The notes: generated by a model from the sequence alone, not told the origin. A stretch of 64,000 nt of DNA from Acidimicrobiaceae bacterium (GCA_003151475.1 PLXQ01000069.1:100158-164157), one strand, 5' to 3'. Positions 54,677 through 63,550 are shown, counted from the stretch's first letter. A program made the numbers and translations.

Positions 54677-55429
54677 TTAGACGCCGACGGGAAGGCGCCG
54701 AGCTGTCTTCGGCGTGATGTTCTCGTGCCGGAGCTTGGCCCACTTGAAGCGCACCATCAGGCGGACCACCCACCAGGCGGGGTCGAACTCGCCCTTGGCC
54801 AGCGACAACCGCCCCGACGTGGTCGCCGCGTGGTGGTTGTTGTGCAGTCCCTCGCCGGCTACCAACCACGCCAACCACTGGTTGTTGGTAGCCAGGTTGT
54901 CGTAGGGACGGCTCCCCCAGTGGTGGCCGACGGCGTTGATGGCGCCGTTGCCCACCAGGTAATAGGCGGTGTGGACGACACTTGCGATGAGGGCGACCTC
55001 CCAGCCGAAAACGATGAAGAGCAGCCCCACCCCGAGACCGAGCCCGAGCAGGCTGTGGTCGAACAGGACACGGTCCCACCGATCCGGCGGCAGGTCCCGG
55101 GCATAGCGGCTCACCGCTTCGGGATCGCGCGCCACCTTCCGGTAGAGCATGACGTTGGTCCACTGCACCGTGGCGTAGCCAAGGAGCACGGGAGAGTGGG
55201 GGTCGCCGGTCTTGTCGGTGAAGGCGTGGTGCTTGCGATGCACTGCCACCCACTGCCGAGGGCGGATGCCTGTCAGCATCCACGTGAGGACCCGGCATAC
55301 GGCGGTGGTCACGGGTGACAGGGTGAGCGCCCGGTGCGACAGTGTCCGGTGCAGGTAGATGGTGGTGAGATACAGCCCGGCCTGGGCGACGACGAGGCCG
55401 ATGGCCACAGCCAGAAGAACCTTTAACAT
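54677..55429 (-). CDS. Membrane fatty-acid desaturase (delta-9 acyl-CoA type)
   Basis: A 250-residue membrane desaturase with three histidine boxes: HRTLSH, HRKHHAF and GEGLHNNHH. Hydrophobic helices flank them (LLAVAIGLVVAQAGLYL, LLGLGLGVGLLFIVFGW). The box spacing fits acyl-CoA delta-9 desaturases. It would introduce a cis bond using O2 and ferredoxin or cytochrome electrons. It ends 9 nt after the GNAT stop on the opposite strand. It differs from the soluble acyl-ACP desaturase near 22.3 kb. Confidence 0.93.
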   Translation of the reverse strand: MLKVLLAVAIGLVVAQAGLYLTTIYLHRTLSHRALTLSPVTTAVCRVLTWMLTGIRPRQWVAVHRKHHAFTDKTGDPHSPVLLGYATVQWTNVMLYRKVARDPEAVSRYARDLPPDRWDRVLFDHSLLGLGLGVGLLFIVFGWEVALIASVVHTAYYLVGNGAINAVGHHWGSRPYDNLATNNQWLAWLVAGEGLHNNHHAATTSGRLSLAKGEFDPAWWVVRLMVRFKWAKLRHENITPKTARRLPVGV

Positions 55430-55592
55430 CGGCCACACGCTAATGCACGCCCGGCCGACCCCCGGCGGGCGCCCTCCGCCGGGGGGACAGAAGCGCCCGG
55501 CGTCAGGCAGGGACCGGTCCCATGGGTCAGACTTGGCTCCGCCAGCGATCGGACCTGGCAGACCAGGCAGACGTGGCCGGGAGGGGAGAGCC

Positions 55593-56798
55593 GTGCCGTA
55601 CAACACCGGACGCATCGCTCACGACGCCGACGCCCACATCATGGAGACCCCGACCTGGCTCGGCGATCACGCCGATCCCGGCATTCGCCGGAGGATCGCG
55701 CCCCTGCGGTACCCGGGAGGAAATGAGCTCCGTCAGACCGGTGACCCGGCCGAGCAGAGTCGCGACCTCACTGCCTCCTTCGACCGGCTCCGCGCCGTCC
55801 ATGCCTCGGACGAATACCGCAGCCTCGAGGCGCAGGAGATCATGGCGCGCAAGAACTTCGCGGCCACCGGGTCGTTCATCGCCGAGGACCGCCCCCGGGC
55901 CCTCGACCTCCTCGGATTCTCCAGCCAGTTGGTCTTCAACACCTTCCACAACGGCCGACTGCGGAATTGGGAACACTCGGGGGATCTTGATCTGGCCTAC
56001 GGAACGGCCCGGGCTCACAACCGCGCCATGGTGGAGTTCTGCTCGATCGACGCCCGGCTTCTTCCCACCTGTTACGTCCCCCTGGTGGACTTCGACCGCG
56101 CCGCGGCCATGGCCGACGAAGCAATCGCCATGGGAGCAGCAGCGCTCCTGGTGGCCTCCGGTTGCCCACCCACGCATTCGCCGAGCCATATCGGTCTCGA
56201 CCCGGTCTGGGCCCGCGCCCAGGAGGCCGGCATCCCCATCGTGTTCCATGTCGGCGGAACCGGGGAGCTCATCGATCCCCACTACTTCGACAACGGCCTT
56301 CCTGTTCCGCCCGACTTCCACGGCGGCGAGGAGAATTTCCGGTCGGTCGACTACATGGGCATCCCCGGGCCGCCGGCGCAGACCCTGGCCACCATGATCT
56401 TCGACGGGGTTTTCGAGCGGTTCCCGCGGCTCCGCCTCGGTGTGATCGAACAGGGGGCCATCTGGGTGCCGTCGTGGCTCAGGCAGATGGAGGCGGCCTT
56501 CGAGGCGTTCGTCCGCCACGAGGAACGTCTGCGAGCGCTCAGTCTTCGGCCGACGGAGTACGTCCGTCGTCAGATGCGCTTCACCCCGTACCCGACCGAG
56601 GACGTGGGCTGGATCATCGAGCAGAGTGCCCCGGAGCTATGCATGTTCTCCTCCGACTATCCCCACGTGGAAGGGGGACGCCGGCCCCTCGAGCGCTTCG
56701 AGGCGACGCTCGCTCAGGCGAACGACGAAGTGAAGCAGCGCTTCTACTGCGACAATTTCCTCGATCTGATGGGAACAGCGGCCGCGCTCGTTTCCTGA
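55593..56798 (+). CDS. Amidohydrolase_2-family metal hydrolase/decarboxylase
   Basis: A 401-residue ACMS-decarboxylase-like TIM barrel. DADAHIMETPTWLGDH is the altered first metal motif, IPIVFHVGGTGELI the second His, and FSSDYPHVEGG the final metal Asp. Related proteins decarboxylate aromatic acids or hydrolyse ring intermediates; in actinobacteria they often accompany aromatic or steroid catabolism. I chose GTG 55593 because GGGAGGGGAGAGCC precedes it; the frame upstream is open but not protein-like. The nonsense-bearing SnoaL-like gene follows. Confidence 0.88.
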   Translation: MPYNTGRIAHDADAHIMETPTWLGDHADPGIRRRIAPLRYPGGNELRQTGDPAEQSRDLTASFDRLRAVHASDEYRSLEAQEIMARKNFAATGSFIAEDRPRALDLLGFSSQLVFNTFHNGRLRNWEHSGDLDLAYGTARAHNRAMVEFCSIDARLLPTCYVPLVDFDRAAAMADEAIAMGAAALLVASGCPPTHSPSHIGLDPVWARAQEAGIPIVFHVGGTGELIDPHYFDNGLPVPPDFHGGEENFRSVDYMGIPGPPAQTLATMIFDGVFERFPRLRLGVIEQGAIWVPSWLRQMEAAFEAFVRHEERLRALSLRPTEYVRRQMRFTPYPTEDVGWIIEQSAPELCMFSSDYPHVEGGRRPLERFEATLAQANDEVKQRFYCDNFLDLMGTAAALVS

Positions 56799-56841
56799 CC
56801 GCACTGAAAAAGGCATGGTTTGACGCTCGGGAAGGTATCCG

Positions 56842-57336
56842 GTGACCACTGATCTCGAATCCCGAATTCGTCGGCTGGAAGACAGCGTCCTCATAGGGGA
56901 GCGGGTCATCAAGTACGCGATGGGCGTCGACCGCCGCGACTGGGAGATGTTCGCTGACTGCTTCACGGATCCGGTACACGTCGACTTCTCGGCGTCGGGT
57001 GTACCAGCGGCGGAATTCGCCCGCGACGACCTGGTCACCTTGGTCCGGGTTCCGCTCAGCGGCTTCACCGCCACTCAGCACCTCAGCCCCAACCACGTCA
57101 TCGAGTTCGACGAACACGATCCGGATCGGGCCGTCTGCTACTCGTACATCTACGCGCAGCACTAGCTGGAGGACTCTTACGACGGCGACTTCTTTGCGTT
57201 TCGCGGTTTCTACACCAACCACATACGTCGCACCCTGGACGGCTGGCGGATCGAGAGCCTGATCCAGCACGCCGGCTGGTCCGAGGGAAATCAAAACGCT
57301 CTGGCCGAAGCAACGGCCCGCTCCCGGCCGCGGTAG
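56842..57336 (+). pseudogene. SnoaL-like protein gene interrupted by an in-frame amber codon
   Basis: From GTG 56842 the frame encodes an NTF2/SnoaL-like domain (YAMGVDRRDWEMFADCF, LSGFTATQHLSPNH, CYSYIYAQH) to a TAG at 57163-57165, then continues with no frame change for 57 more codons (LEDSYDGDFFAFRGFYTNH, RTLDGWRIESLIQHAGWSEG), a typical end of this family. The amber codon replaces what would usually be a tyrosine after AQH, a single base change from TAC. This may be a nonsense mutation, a sequencing error or a readthrough stop; the first two are more likely. Confidence 0.8.
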
Positions 57337-57364
57337 GGTCCCCACGAAGCGGAGGTGCTGCTGA

Positions 57365-59104
57365 TCAGACGGCGGCGGATTCGAATATCTGGTTGCGCCC
57401 GGCGTGGACGAGTTCATCAATCCGGGAAGGCTCGACGGATGCGGCGAAGAGGAAACCCTGAGCGCGGTCGCAGTCGAGATCCTCGAGGATCCGGAGTTGC
57501 CGCTCGGTCTCGACGCCCTCGGCCACCACGGTCAGTTCGAGGGCATGGGAGAGGTTGATGATGGCGGCCACGATGGCCAGGTTGGCCAAGTCCTGGTCGA
57601 GATCGTCGATGAACGACTTGTCGATCTTGACGAAGTCGAGAGGGAACTGGCGCAGGTAGGCGAGGGAGCTGTACCCCGTGCCGAAGTCGTCCAGACCCAC
57701 CTGGACCCCGGCGTCGCGCAGGCCCCGGAGTCCGGTGATGGCCGAGTTGGACGCTTCCATCAGCACTCTCTCGGTCACCTCGAGCTGAAGGTTGTGCGGC
57801 GCCACCCCGTAGGCTTCGAGCTGTTCGACCACCGATTTCTGGAATCCGACGTCGGCCAGATGACGGGCGGTGACGTTGATGGCCACCTCGGCGAACTGGG
57901 TACCGACCAGTCGTTTGCGCCAACCGCTGACCTGCTTTATGGCATCGGCGAGCACCTTCTCGTCCATGGCGATGAGAAGTCCGGTCTCTTCGGCCACATC
58001 GAGGAAGGCGTCCGGCTGGAGCAGCCCGTTCGTATTGGGGTCACGCATCCGGACGAGGGCCTCGGAGCCGACGGCGCCGCCCGTGCACAGGTCGATGATC
58101 GGCTGGTACTCGACCACGAGCCCGTCTTCGTCGAGGGCGCGGCGGAGCATCCTCTCGGTCACGAGCCTGTCATCCGCCCTTGACTGCAAATCCTCGTCGA
58201 AGACTTCGGCCCGGTCCCGGCCTCGGTCCTTGGCCCGGTAGAGAGCGAGATCGGCTTCGCGCAGCAGGTCTTCAGCACCGCGTTGGGAGTCGGCCGTCGA
58301 CGCCACTCCGACGCTCAGCGTGCAGATGAATTCCTCGATGCCCACCTGGAAAGGCTCGCGGCCGGCGTCGATGATGCGCTTGGCCAGTTCGGTCCCGGCC
58401 ACCTCGTCGACCATATTCTCGGCCACTATGACGAACTCGTCCCCTCCCAGCCGGGCCAAGGTGTCAGAGGGACGGATGTGGTTCAGGAGTCTCTCGGCCA
58501 TCTTCAACAAGATGGTGTCGCCGACGCGGTGGCCGAGCGAGTCGTTCACGATCTTGAAGCGGTCGAGGTCGACATAGAGAACGACGAGGACACCGTTTCC
58601 CCGCTCCATCCGACGAAGCCCCTGGCGCAGCCTGTCCATGAGCACGGTCCGGTTGGCCACACCGGTCAGGGGGTCGGTGGATGCCTCATGCTTGAGTGCC
58701 ATCGTCAGCTGATGGCGTTCACTCACGTCCCGCATGGAGGAAAGGACGAGACCCGACCCGTCCGGCTCGATAAGGCGAGAACGTGTTTCAGTCCACAGGA
58801 ATGATCCGTCCCGACAGAGGAATCGGTACGTGGCCGTCGCATGATCAGCACCCTCGGCGAGCTTTTCACGGGCCACGTGCAGGACGGCGACATCGTCGGG
58901 GTGGGCGAACTGGTCCTCTCTGCGTCCCATGAGAGACGCAGGTTCCCAACCAAAAAGCTCGAGGCAGCCCGGCGAGACGTAGCGGAAGACTCCCTGCTCG
59001 TTCGTGACCACGTGGACGTCAGGGGAAGCCAGTACCAGGGCCTCATAATCCCGAAGGGTCGGATCGCCGACCGCCGGGCCGCTTTCGACGAGTGTCCGTT
59101 TCAT
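57365..59104 (-). CDS. PAS-GGDEF-EAL bifunctional c-di-GMP protein
   Basis: A 579-residue protein with a PAS domain (VHVVTNEQGVFRYVSPG, FLCRDGSFLWTETRSR), a GGDEF domain with the intact signature LGGDEF and an upstream RPSD inhibition site, and an EAL domain with SEALVRM, LDDFGTGYSSL, VKIDKSFIDDL and VVAEGVE. Either activity could dominate. The ATG at 59104 was chosen because GGGAGATGGCGA precedes it; the longer frame adds 14 residues. Its upstream region has two tandem 21-bp dyads. No membrane segment is seen. Confidence 0.94.
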   Translation of the reverse strand: MKRTLVESGPAVGDPTLRDYEALVLASPDVHVVTNEQGVFRYVSPGCLELFGWEPASLMGRREDQFAHPDDVAVLHVAREKLAEGADHATATYRFLCRDGSFLWTETRSRLIEPDGSGLVLSSMRDVSERHQLTMALKHEASTDPLTGVANRTVLMDRLRQGLRRMERGNGVLVVLYVDLDRFKIVNDSLGHRVGDTILLKMAERLLNHIRPSDTLARLGGDEFVIVAENMVDEVAGTELAKRIIDAGREPFQVGIEEFICTLSVGVASTADSQRGAEDLLREADLALYRAKDRGRDRAEVFDEDLQSRADDRLVTERMLRRALDEDGLVVEYQPIIDLCTGGAVGSEALVRMRDPNTNGLLQPDAFLDVAEETGLLIAMDEKVLADAIKQVSGWRKRLVGTQFAEVAINVTARHLADVGFQKSVVEQLEAYGVAPHNLQLEVTERVLMEASNSAITGLRGLRDAGVQVGLDDFGTGYSSLAYLRQFPLDFVKIDKSFIDDLDQDLANLAIVAAIINLSHALELTVVAEGVETERQLRILEDLDCDRAQGFLFAASVEPSRIDELVHAGRNQIFESAAV

Positions 59105-59158
59105 TCGCCATCTCCCGTGCCGTACGAAAGGCTCCCGTGCATTCACGGAAACTCAGTC

Positions 59159-59200
59159 GTTCGCGGGGTCCTGGCGAACGTTCGCGGGGTCTCGACGAAC
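59159..59200. promoter_or_regulatory. Tandem GTTCG-N11-CGAAC dyads upstream of the PAS-GGDEF-EAL gene
   Basis: Two adjacent 21-bp units (59159-59179 and 59180-59200) each begin GTTCG and end CGAAC, with ten of the eleven central bases similar only in their first half (CGGGGTC). They lie 55-96 nt upstream of the c-di-GMP gene start in a 398-nt region (59105-59502) otherwise free of recognised genes apart from the small upstream ORF. The 21-bp spacing places two sites on one face of the helix. Confidence 0.5.
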
Positions 59201-59436
59201 AGGCCTGAATCGACCTTTCGTCAAAATACTCCCTGGCAGCGGGCCGAAACAAGGATATCCGCCGTTCTTCACCGACAGTGGCGAAGCCTGTCGATGATCG
59301 AAGCCGGTTCACGTTCGTCCTCGTCGGCCCGTTCGTCTACAGTCGATAGGTGAAGGGCTCGGTCCTCGACCGAACCCGGGGTGCGCGGCGACCCGGTCCC
59401 CGTTGGCTCCTGCCCCTTGTCCGAAGGAGGCAGTCG

Positions 59437-59499
59437 ATGCACGCCCACCGTGCCGCAACGCTGCGTGACCAGTGCCACACACACTGTTGGCAGGGTTGA
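59437..59499 (+). CDS. 20-codon upstream ORF (His/Cys-rich leader peptide) before the GAF-ANTAR gene
   Basis: ATG 59437 is preceded at six bases by AAGGAGG (59424-59430), the best Shine-Dalgarno in this part of the window. The 20-residue peptide MHAHRAATLRDQCHTHCWQG ends at TGA 59499, three bases before the GTG of the GAF-ANTAR gene. Four histidines and two cysteines make it unusual. It is probably a leader or translational-coupling peptide; function is inferred. Confidence 0.55.
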   Translation: MHAHRAATLRDQCHTHCWQG

Positions 59500-59502
59500 G
59501 CC

Positions 59503-60210
59503 GTGCCTGGTGAGCGGCACCTGCGCATTCTCGCCCGTTTGTCCGCCCACGGCGATTCCGACTCGGGAACGGCCGGGTTATGCGCCGTGGCCGCCGAAGT
59601 CTCGGCCATGACCGGAGCCGGGATCATGCTCATGTCCACCGATTCACCGATGGGCTCGTTCTGCACCAGCAACGATGTGAGCACGGTTATCGAGGAGCTC
59701 CAGTTCAGTTTGGGCGAGGGGCCCTGTGTGGACGCCCACACCCTGGGCCGCCCTGTCCTCGAGCCCGATCTGGCCGACCCGGCGGTCGTTCGCTGGTTGG
59801 CTTTCTCCCCCCCGGCCCTTGCCGCCGGCGTCCGGGCTGTGTTCGGGTTCCCCCTACAGATGGGAGCGGTCCGGTTCGGGGCGCTCAACCTCTACCGTGA
59901 TCAACCGGGTCCGCTGAGTGACGACCAGCACGCCGATCTCCTGGTCATGGCCAGTGTGGCCGCTCAATCCGTTCTGGCCACGCAGAGCAGGGACTTCTCC
60001 CATGGCTCCGACGCGCCTGAGGTAGGTGCGGATTTCCACCTCATCGTCCACCAGGCCTCAGGCATGGTGGCTGCTCAACTCGGAATCAGTGTCGGGAACG
60101 CCTTCGTCCGCCTCCGGGCCCATGCCTTTTCCCATGACCTACCGCTCACCGGCGTCGCCGATGCCGTGGTGGCCCGTCAGCTGCGCTTCGACTCGGTAGG
60201 GACGCCATAG
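59503..60210 (+). CDS. GAF-ANTAR RNA-binding regulator
   Basis: A 235-residue protein with an N-terminal GAF domain (MTGAGIMLMSTDS, LGEGPCVDAHTLGRPVLEPD, VFGFPLQMGAVRFGALNLY) and a C-terminal ANTAR domain (IVHQASGMVAAQLGISVGNAFVRLRAHAF). ANTAR domains bind tandem RNA stem-loops and prevent transcription termination. No receiver domain is present, so control is probably by ligand binding to GAF. GTG 59503 starts three bases after the leader-peptide stop, suggesting reinitiation. A second GAF-ANTAR gene lies downstream. Confidence 0.92.
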   Translation: MPGERHLRILARLSAHGDSDSGTAGLCAVAAEVSAMTGAGIMLMSTDSPMGSFCTSNDVSTVIEELQFSLGEGPCVDAHTLGRPVLEPDLADPAVVRWLAFSPPALAAGVRAVFGFPLQMGAVRFGALNLYRDQPGPLSDDQHADLLVMASVAAQSVLATQSRDFSHGSDAPEVGADFHLIVHQASGMVAAQLGISVGNAFVRLRAHAFSHDLPLTGVADAVVARQLRFDSVGTP

Positions 60211-60331
60211 GCAAGGATGAAGGGGACCTTGAGTGACGCGCCGGGCAGCGGCAGGAGTAGCATGGCGAGGGAACGGCCGGCTTCCCAGGAATCCTTGGGT
60301 AGCGGCAGACCCTTGGTGCGGGGAGACGCGC

Positions 60332-61081
60332 ATGCGTGAAACCGGCAGGGATGTCTTATTGGCCAGGACGTTCGTAGACCTCGTCGACACTCTCGTCGAC
60401 GATTTCGATCTTGTGGACCTCCTTACGTTGGTGGCCGACCGCTGTGTAGAGGTGCTCGATGTCGCCGCCGCCGGCCTCATGCTGGTGGCTCCCGAGGGCG
60501 ATCTCCGGGTGGTCGCCTTCTCGAGCGAAACGGTGCACGCCGTCGAACTCTTCGAGTTGCAGGCCGAAGAGGGCCCCTGTCTGGACTCTTTCCGCTCCGG
60601 CACGCCCATCGTGAACCAGGACCTGTCCCTGGTCGACAGCCCCTGGCCCAACTTCGCTCCCGTCGCTCTCGATGCCGGGTTCCTTTCTGTCCACGCCCTC
60701 CCTATGCGTCTGCGCGGTGTGATCATCGGAGCGCTCAATCTGTTCCGCTCCGAACCGGGGGACCTGGAGGAGCTCGACGTCATCTTCGCCCAGGCGTTGG
60801 CCGATGTCGCCACCATCGCCATCCTCAACCACCGCGCCGCCAGTGAGGCCCAGGTCTTGAACGAACAGCTCACCGTGGCTCTGAACAGCCGCGTCGTCAT
60901 CGAGCAGGCGAAGGGAATTCTGGCGGAGCGGACAGGGCTCGACATGGAGCGGTCCTTCACCCGGATGCGTCGCTATGCCCGCGATCACAATCTCCGTCTC
61001 GTCGACGTCGCTCACGGAGTGGTCGACGGCACCATCAAGCCGGCCTCGTTGGACGCACACCGACCTCCCCAGGACGGCTGA
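60332..61081 (+). CDS. GAF-ANTAR RNA-binding regulator (second copy)
   Basis: A 249-residue GAF-ANTAR protein: GAF (LVADRCVEVLDVAAAGLMLV, EEGPCLDSFRSGTPIVNQDL, LPMRLRGVIIGALNLF) then ANTAR (ALNSRVVIEQAKGILAERTG, MRRYARDHNLRLVDVAHGVV). The VIEQAKG motif is the classical ANTAR core. It differs clearly from the upstream paralogue, so it is not a very recent duplicate. GGGGAGACGCGC precedes the ATG. Its partner kinase is unknown; PdtaS is encoded far upstream. Confidence 0.93.
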   Translation: MRETGRDVLLARTFVDLVDTLVDDFDLVDLLTLVADRCVEVLDVAAAGLMLVAPEGDLRVVAFSSETVHAVELFELQAEEGPCLDSFRSGTPIVNQDLSLVDSPWPNFAPVALDAGFLSVHALPMRLRGVIIGALNLFRSEPGDLEELDVIFAQALADVATIAILNHRAASEAQVLNEQLTVALNSRVVIEQAKGILAERTGLDMERSFTRMRRYARDHNLRLVDVAHGVVDGTIKPASLDAHRPPQDG

Positions 61082-61318
61082 TCAACTCCGAGGCAGTACC
61101 CGGGTCACGCCAGCGACGTCGCTGCCCGGACGCCATCTCCAAGATCTCCGGGCCTTGCGTGTTACCGGTCCTGGCTTCGTCGGCCGTGTGTGAGAGCGCT
61201 GGCATCGGTCTGCCTTCGTTTCGTGCCCCGTGGATGGTCAGTGATCGTGCGGCCCGACGCCCGTGACGGCCTACCGGGTGACGGTCCTGTCGAGGCGAAG
61301 CCCTGATGGTCACGTCCA

Positions 61319-61489
61319 GTGGCTCGTTTGCGTGCCAGAGATCTAGTCGACGACCTGGACCAGGAGCCCGGCGCCACCCGGGAGCCGATGGAGCGTGGGG
61401 CGAACGATCGTGCGAATCGCCACCTGTCGCTCGGGGGTCCTCAGGCGACCCTCTTCGTCGTGGAGATTCCGGACTGCCCGCCAGGATAA
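61319..61489 (+). CDS. Possible small protein (56 aa), weak evidence
   Basis: GTG 61319 opens a frame with ARLRARDLVDDLDQEPG at the start and GGPQATLFVVEIPDCPPG at the end. Third-position GC is lower than in neighbouring genes and no Shine-Dalgarno is evident, so this may be chance. It is the only protein-like frame in the 515-nt gap 61082-61596, which otherwise shows no recognisable gene. Confidence 0.25.
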   Translation: MARLRARDLVDDLDQEPGATREPMERGANDRANRHLSLGGPQATLFVVEIPDCPPG

Positions 61490-61584
61490 GGCGGACGGTC
61501 CGCCGCCGAGAGTTGTCACAATGCGGCCGCTAAGAGTTCATCTGGAGTTGCAAGAAGGTTCTCTCATCGTTCACCTTCCAGTTT

Positions 61585-61590
61585 TACCTT
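61585..61590 (+). promoter_or_regulatory. -10 hexamer of the leaderless phosphoesterase gene
   Basis: TACCTT lies six bases before ATG 61597, with no Shine-Dalgarno in the C-rich gap. The upstream -35 is weak. Confidence 0.42.
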
Positions 61591-61596
61591 CCCCAT

Positions 61597-63495
61597 ATGA
61601 ATCTCAAACTGAAGTCGCATCCACCCAGTGGGAGAGCCGGCGGGGGCCTCGCCCGTCGTAACCGCACGTTGGCGGCCGTCGGTCTGGCACTGAGCGCAAC
61701 CCTGCTGGCCGTGAGTGGCGTCGCGCCGGCTCAGGCGGCACCGAAGGCGGCGATGCATCCAACCGCGCATGCCGGTGCGAGTTCGAGTTCGGGCCTTCCT
61801 CCGATCAAGCATGTCTGGCTGATCATTCTGGAGAACAAGTCGTACGACGCCACCTTCACCGGTCTGAACAACAACACATACCTCTGGAAGACGCTTCCTT
61901 CCCAGGGCACCCTCCTGACCGATTACTACGGCACCGGCCACTTCAGCCTCGACAACTACGTCTCGCTGGTGTCGGGTCAGGGACCTACGGTCGACGATCA
62001 GAACGACTGTCCTGTCTACAAGGACCTTCAGGGAGCCGTCACTGCGAACGCGACGGACCCCGTCAACAACGGCCAGTTCGTGACAGCCGGTGCGCAGTAC
62101 CAGGCCAATGAAGGCTGCGTGTACCCGGCCAACGTCCCCACGCTGTTCAACCAGCTCGACGCCGCCCACGTCAGCTGGAAGGGCTACGCCCAGGATCTGG
62201 GCAACGAGGACTCCTCAGGCCCGTCGCACGATGCGGGCGCCTGTGGTGGGCCGACTCTCAACCCGACCACCAATCCGGTTCCCAACCCGGGCAGCGCCAA
62301 CGCCACGGACCAGTACGTGCCCAAGCACTTCCCGTTCCCGTGGTTCCACTCGATAATCGATGACCCGAGTAACTGTGACACCGCACACATTGCCAACCTT
62401 TTCTCGTCGACAGATGGGCTCTATCACGACCTCCAGAAGGTCTCGACGACCCCGGCGTTCAGCTGGATCTCGCCCAACAACTGCTCCGACGCGCACGACG
62501 CGGTCTGCCATGGCAACAACCTGTCCGGCGGTTGGACCAATCCCACCACGCCGAACGCTCCGGTCAACTACACCGGCGGCCTGTATGCCTCGGACCTCTT
62601 CCTTGAGCACGTCATACCGGAGATCGAGGCGTCCCCGGCGTTCAAGAAGGGGGGGCTCATCGACGTCACCTTTGATGAGGGCTTCCCGGCGTTCACCTTC
62701 ACCGGCAACAGCTTCAACAACTCGCCGACGGATCCGCCGACGGTCGAGTCGTCCATTGCCGCTGACTCAGCAGGTGAGAACATCAACGGTGACAACGTGT
62801 TCTACGAGCCGACGGGACCGAACACACCGCTCAAGACCGACAGCAGTGGCAATCAGCTCTTCCCCGGTCCGGGCGACAACTCTTTCATCGACCGTGACAC
62901 GACCATTCCCGGCCTCATTCTCGGGGGTGGCGGTACGCCTCCCGGCGCTCGCATCGATGCCGTTTCCGGGAGCACTGCCTCGGCCACCATCGCCGACCAG
63001 GCGGCCGTCATTACCGATGTGGGCCGTTCCGTGACCGGCGCGAACGTCCCAGCCGGTGCCACGGTGGGGAGCGTCTCCGATACACCGGCCGTTGCCACGT
63101 TGCCGAATGGCGGCGGATGCTCGAACCTCTGCGCCACCACAGGTTCGTTTGTGCTCGACGTGGCCGGCGTTCCGGCGCCGCCGACCGGTCCGGTTACCAG
63201 TGTCACTCTGGGCGCCGAGACCACCGCCACCGATCCGCTCTTCAGCGCCACCGGCGCCGCCACCGGGGGTGGCGACGTCGGCAGTGTCCTGATCAGCAAG
63301 TGGAACAAGCCCGGTTCTCAAGACAGCACGTTCTACAATCACTACAGCTGGCTCCGGACGATGGAAGACGTGTTCAAGGTAGCGGTGGATTCGCCGGGCC
63401 TCGACGGCATGGGACATATCGGATTTGCCGCACAACCCGGTCTCACGTCCTTCGGCGGCGACGTCTTCAACAAGTGCAAGGCGTGCAAGAGGTGA
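61597..63495 (+). CDS. Secreted phosphoesterase (phospholipase C/acid phosphatase family)
   Basis: A 632-residue exported protein with a signal peptide (LAAVGLALSATLLAVSGVAPAQA). The phosphoesterase core shows IKHVWLIILENKSYDATF (metal Glu/Asn), LTDYYGTGHFSLDNYVSL, PSHDAGA, FPWFHSII and LIDVTFDEGFP, resembling bacterial AcpA/PLC-type enzymes. Between about 430 and 560 there is an inserted Ala/Gly/Thr-rich segment with a possible Ig-like region. The end returns to FYNHYSWLRTMEDVF. It would hydrolyse phosphate or phospholipid esters outside the cell. The ATG appears leaderless. Confidence 0.87.
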   Translation: MNLKLKSHPPSGRAGGGLARRNRTLAAVGLALSATLLAVSGVAPAQAAPKAAMHPTAHAGASSSSGLPPIKHVWLIILENKSYDATFTGLNNNTYLWKTLPSQGTLLTDYYGTGHFSLDNYVSLVSGQGPTVDDQNDCPVYKDLQGAVTANATDPVNNGQFVTAGAQYQANEGCVYPANVPTLFNQLDAAHVSWKGYAQDLGNEDSSGPSHDAGACGGPTLNPTTNPVPNPGSANATDQYVPKHFPFPWFHSIIDDPSNCDTAHIANLFSSTDGLYHDLQKVSTTPAFSWISPNNCSDAHDAVCHGNNLSGGWTNPTTPNAPVNYTGGLYASDLFLEHVIPEIEASPAFKKGGLIDVTFDEGFPAFTFTGNSFNNSPTDPPTVESSIAADSAGENINGDNVFYEPTGPNTPLKTDSSGNQLFPGPGDNSFIDRDTTIPGLILGGGGTPPGARIDAVSGSTASATIADQAAVITDVGRSVTGANVPAGATVGSVSDTPAVATLPNGGGCSNLCATTGSFVLDVAGVPAPPTGPVTSVTLGAETTATDPLFSATGAATGGGDVGSVLISKWNKPGSQDSTFYNHYSWLRTMEDVFKVAVDSPGLDGMGHIGFAAQPGLTSFGGDVFNKCKACKR

Positions 63496-63550
63496 CGGTA
63501 CCCGCCGGTCACTTCGTGCAGATTGAGAGAATTTCGAGCGGACCAGCGTG

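Noticed and set aside
57163-57165. TAG as a pyrrolysine codon
   Set aside because: A single case in a small non-methyltransferase protein, with no pyl genes visible; mutation or sequencing error is far simpler.
59175-59184. CGAACGTTCG as a possible LexA (SOS) box
   Set aside because: The actinobacterial LexA box needs CGAAC and GTTCG separated by four bases; here they abut.
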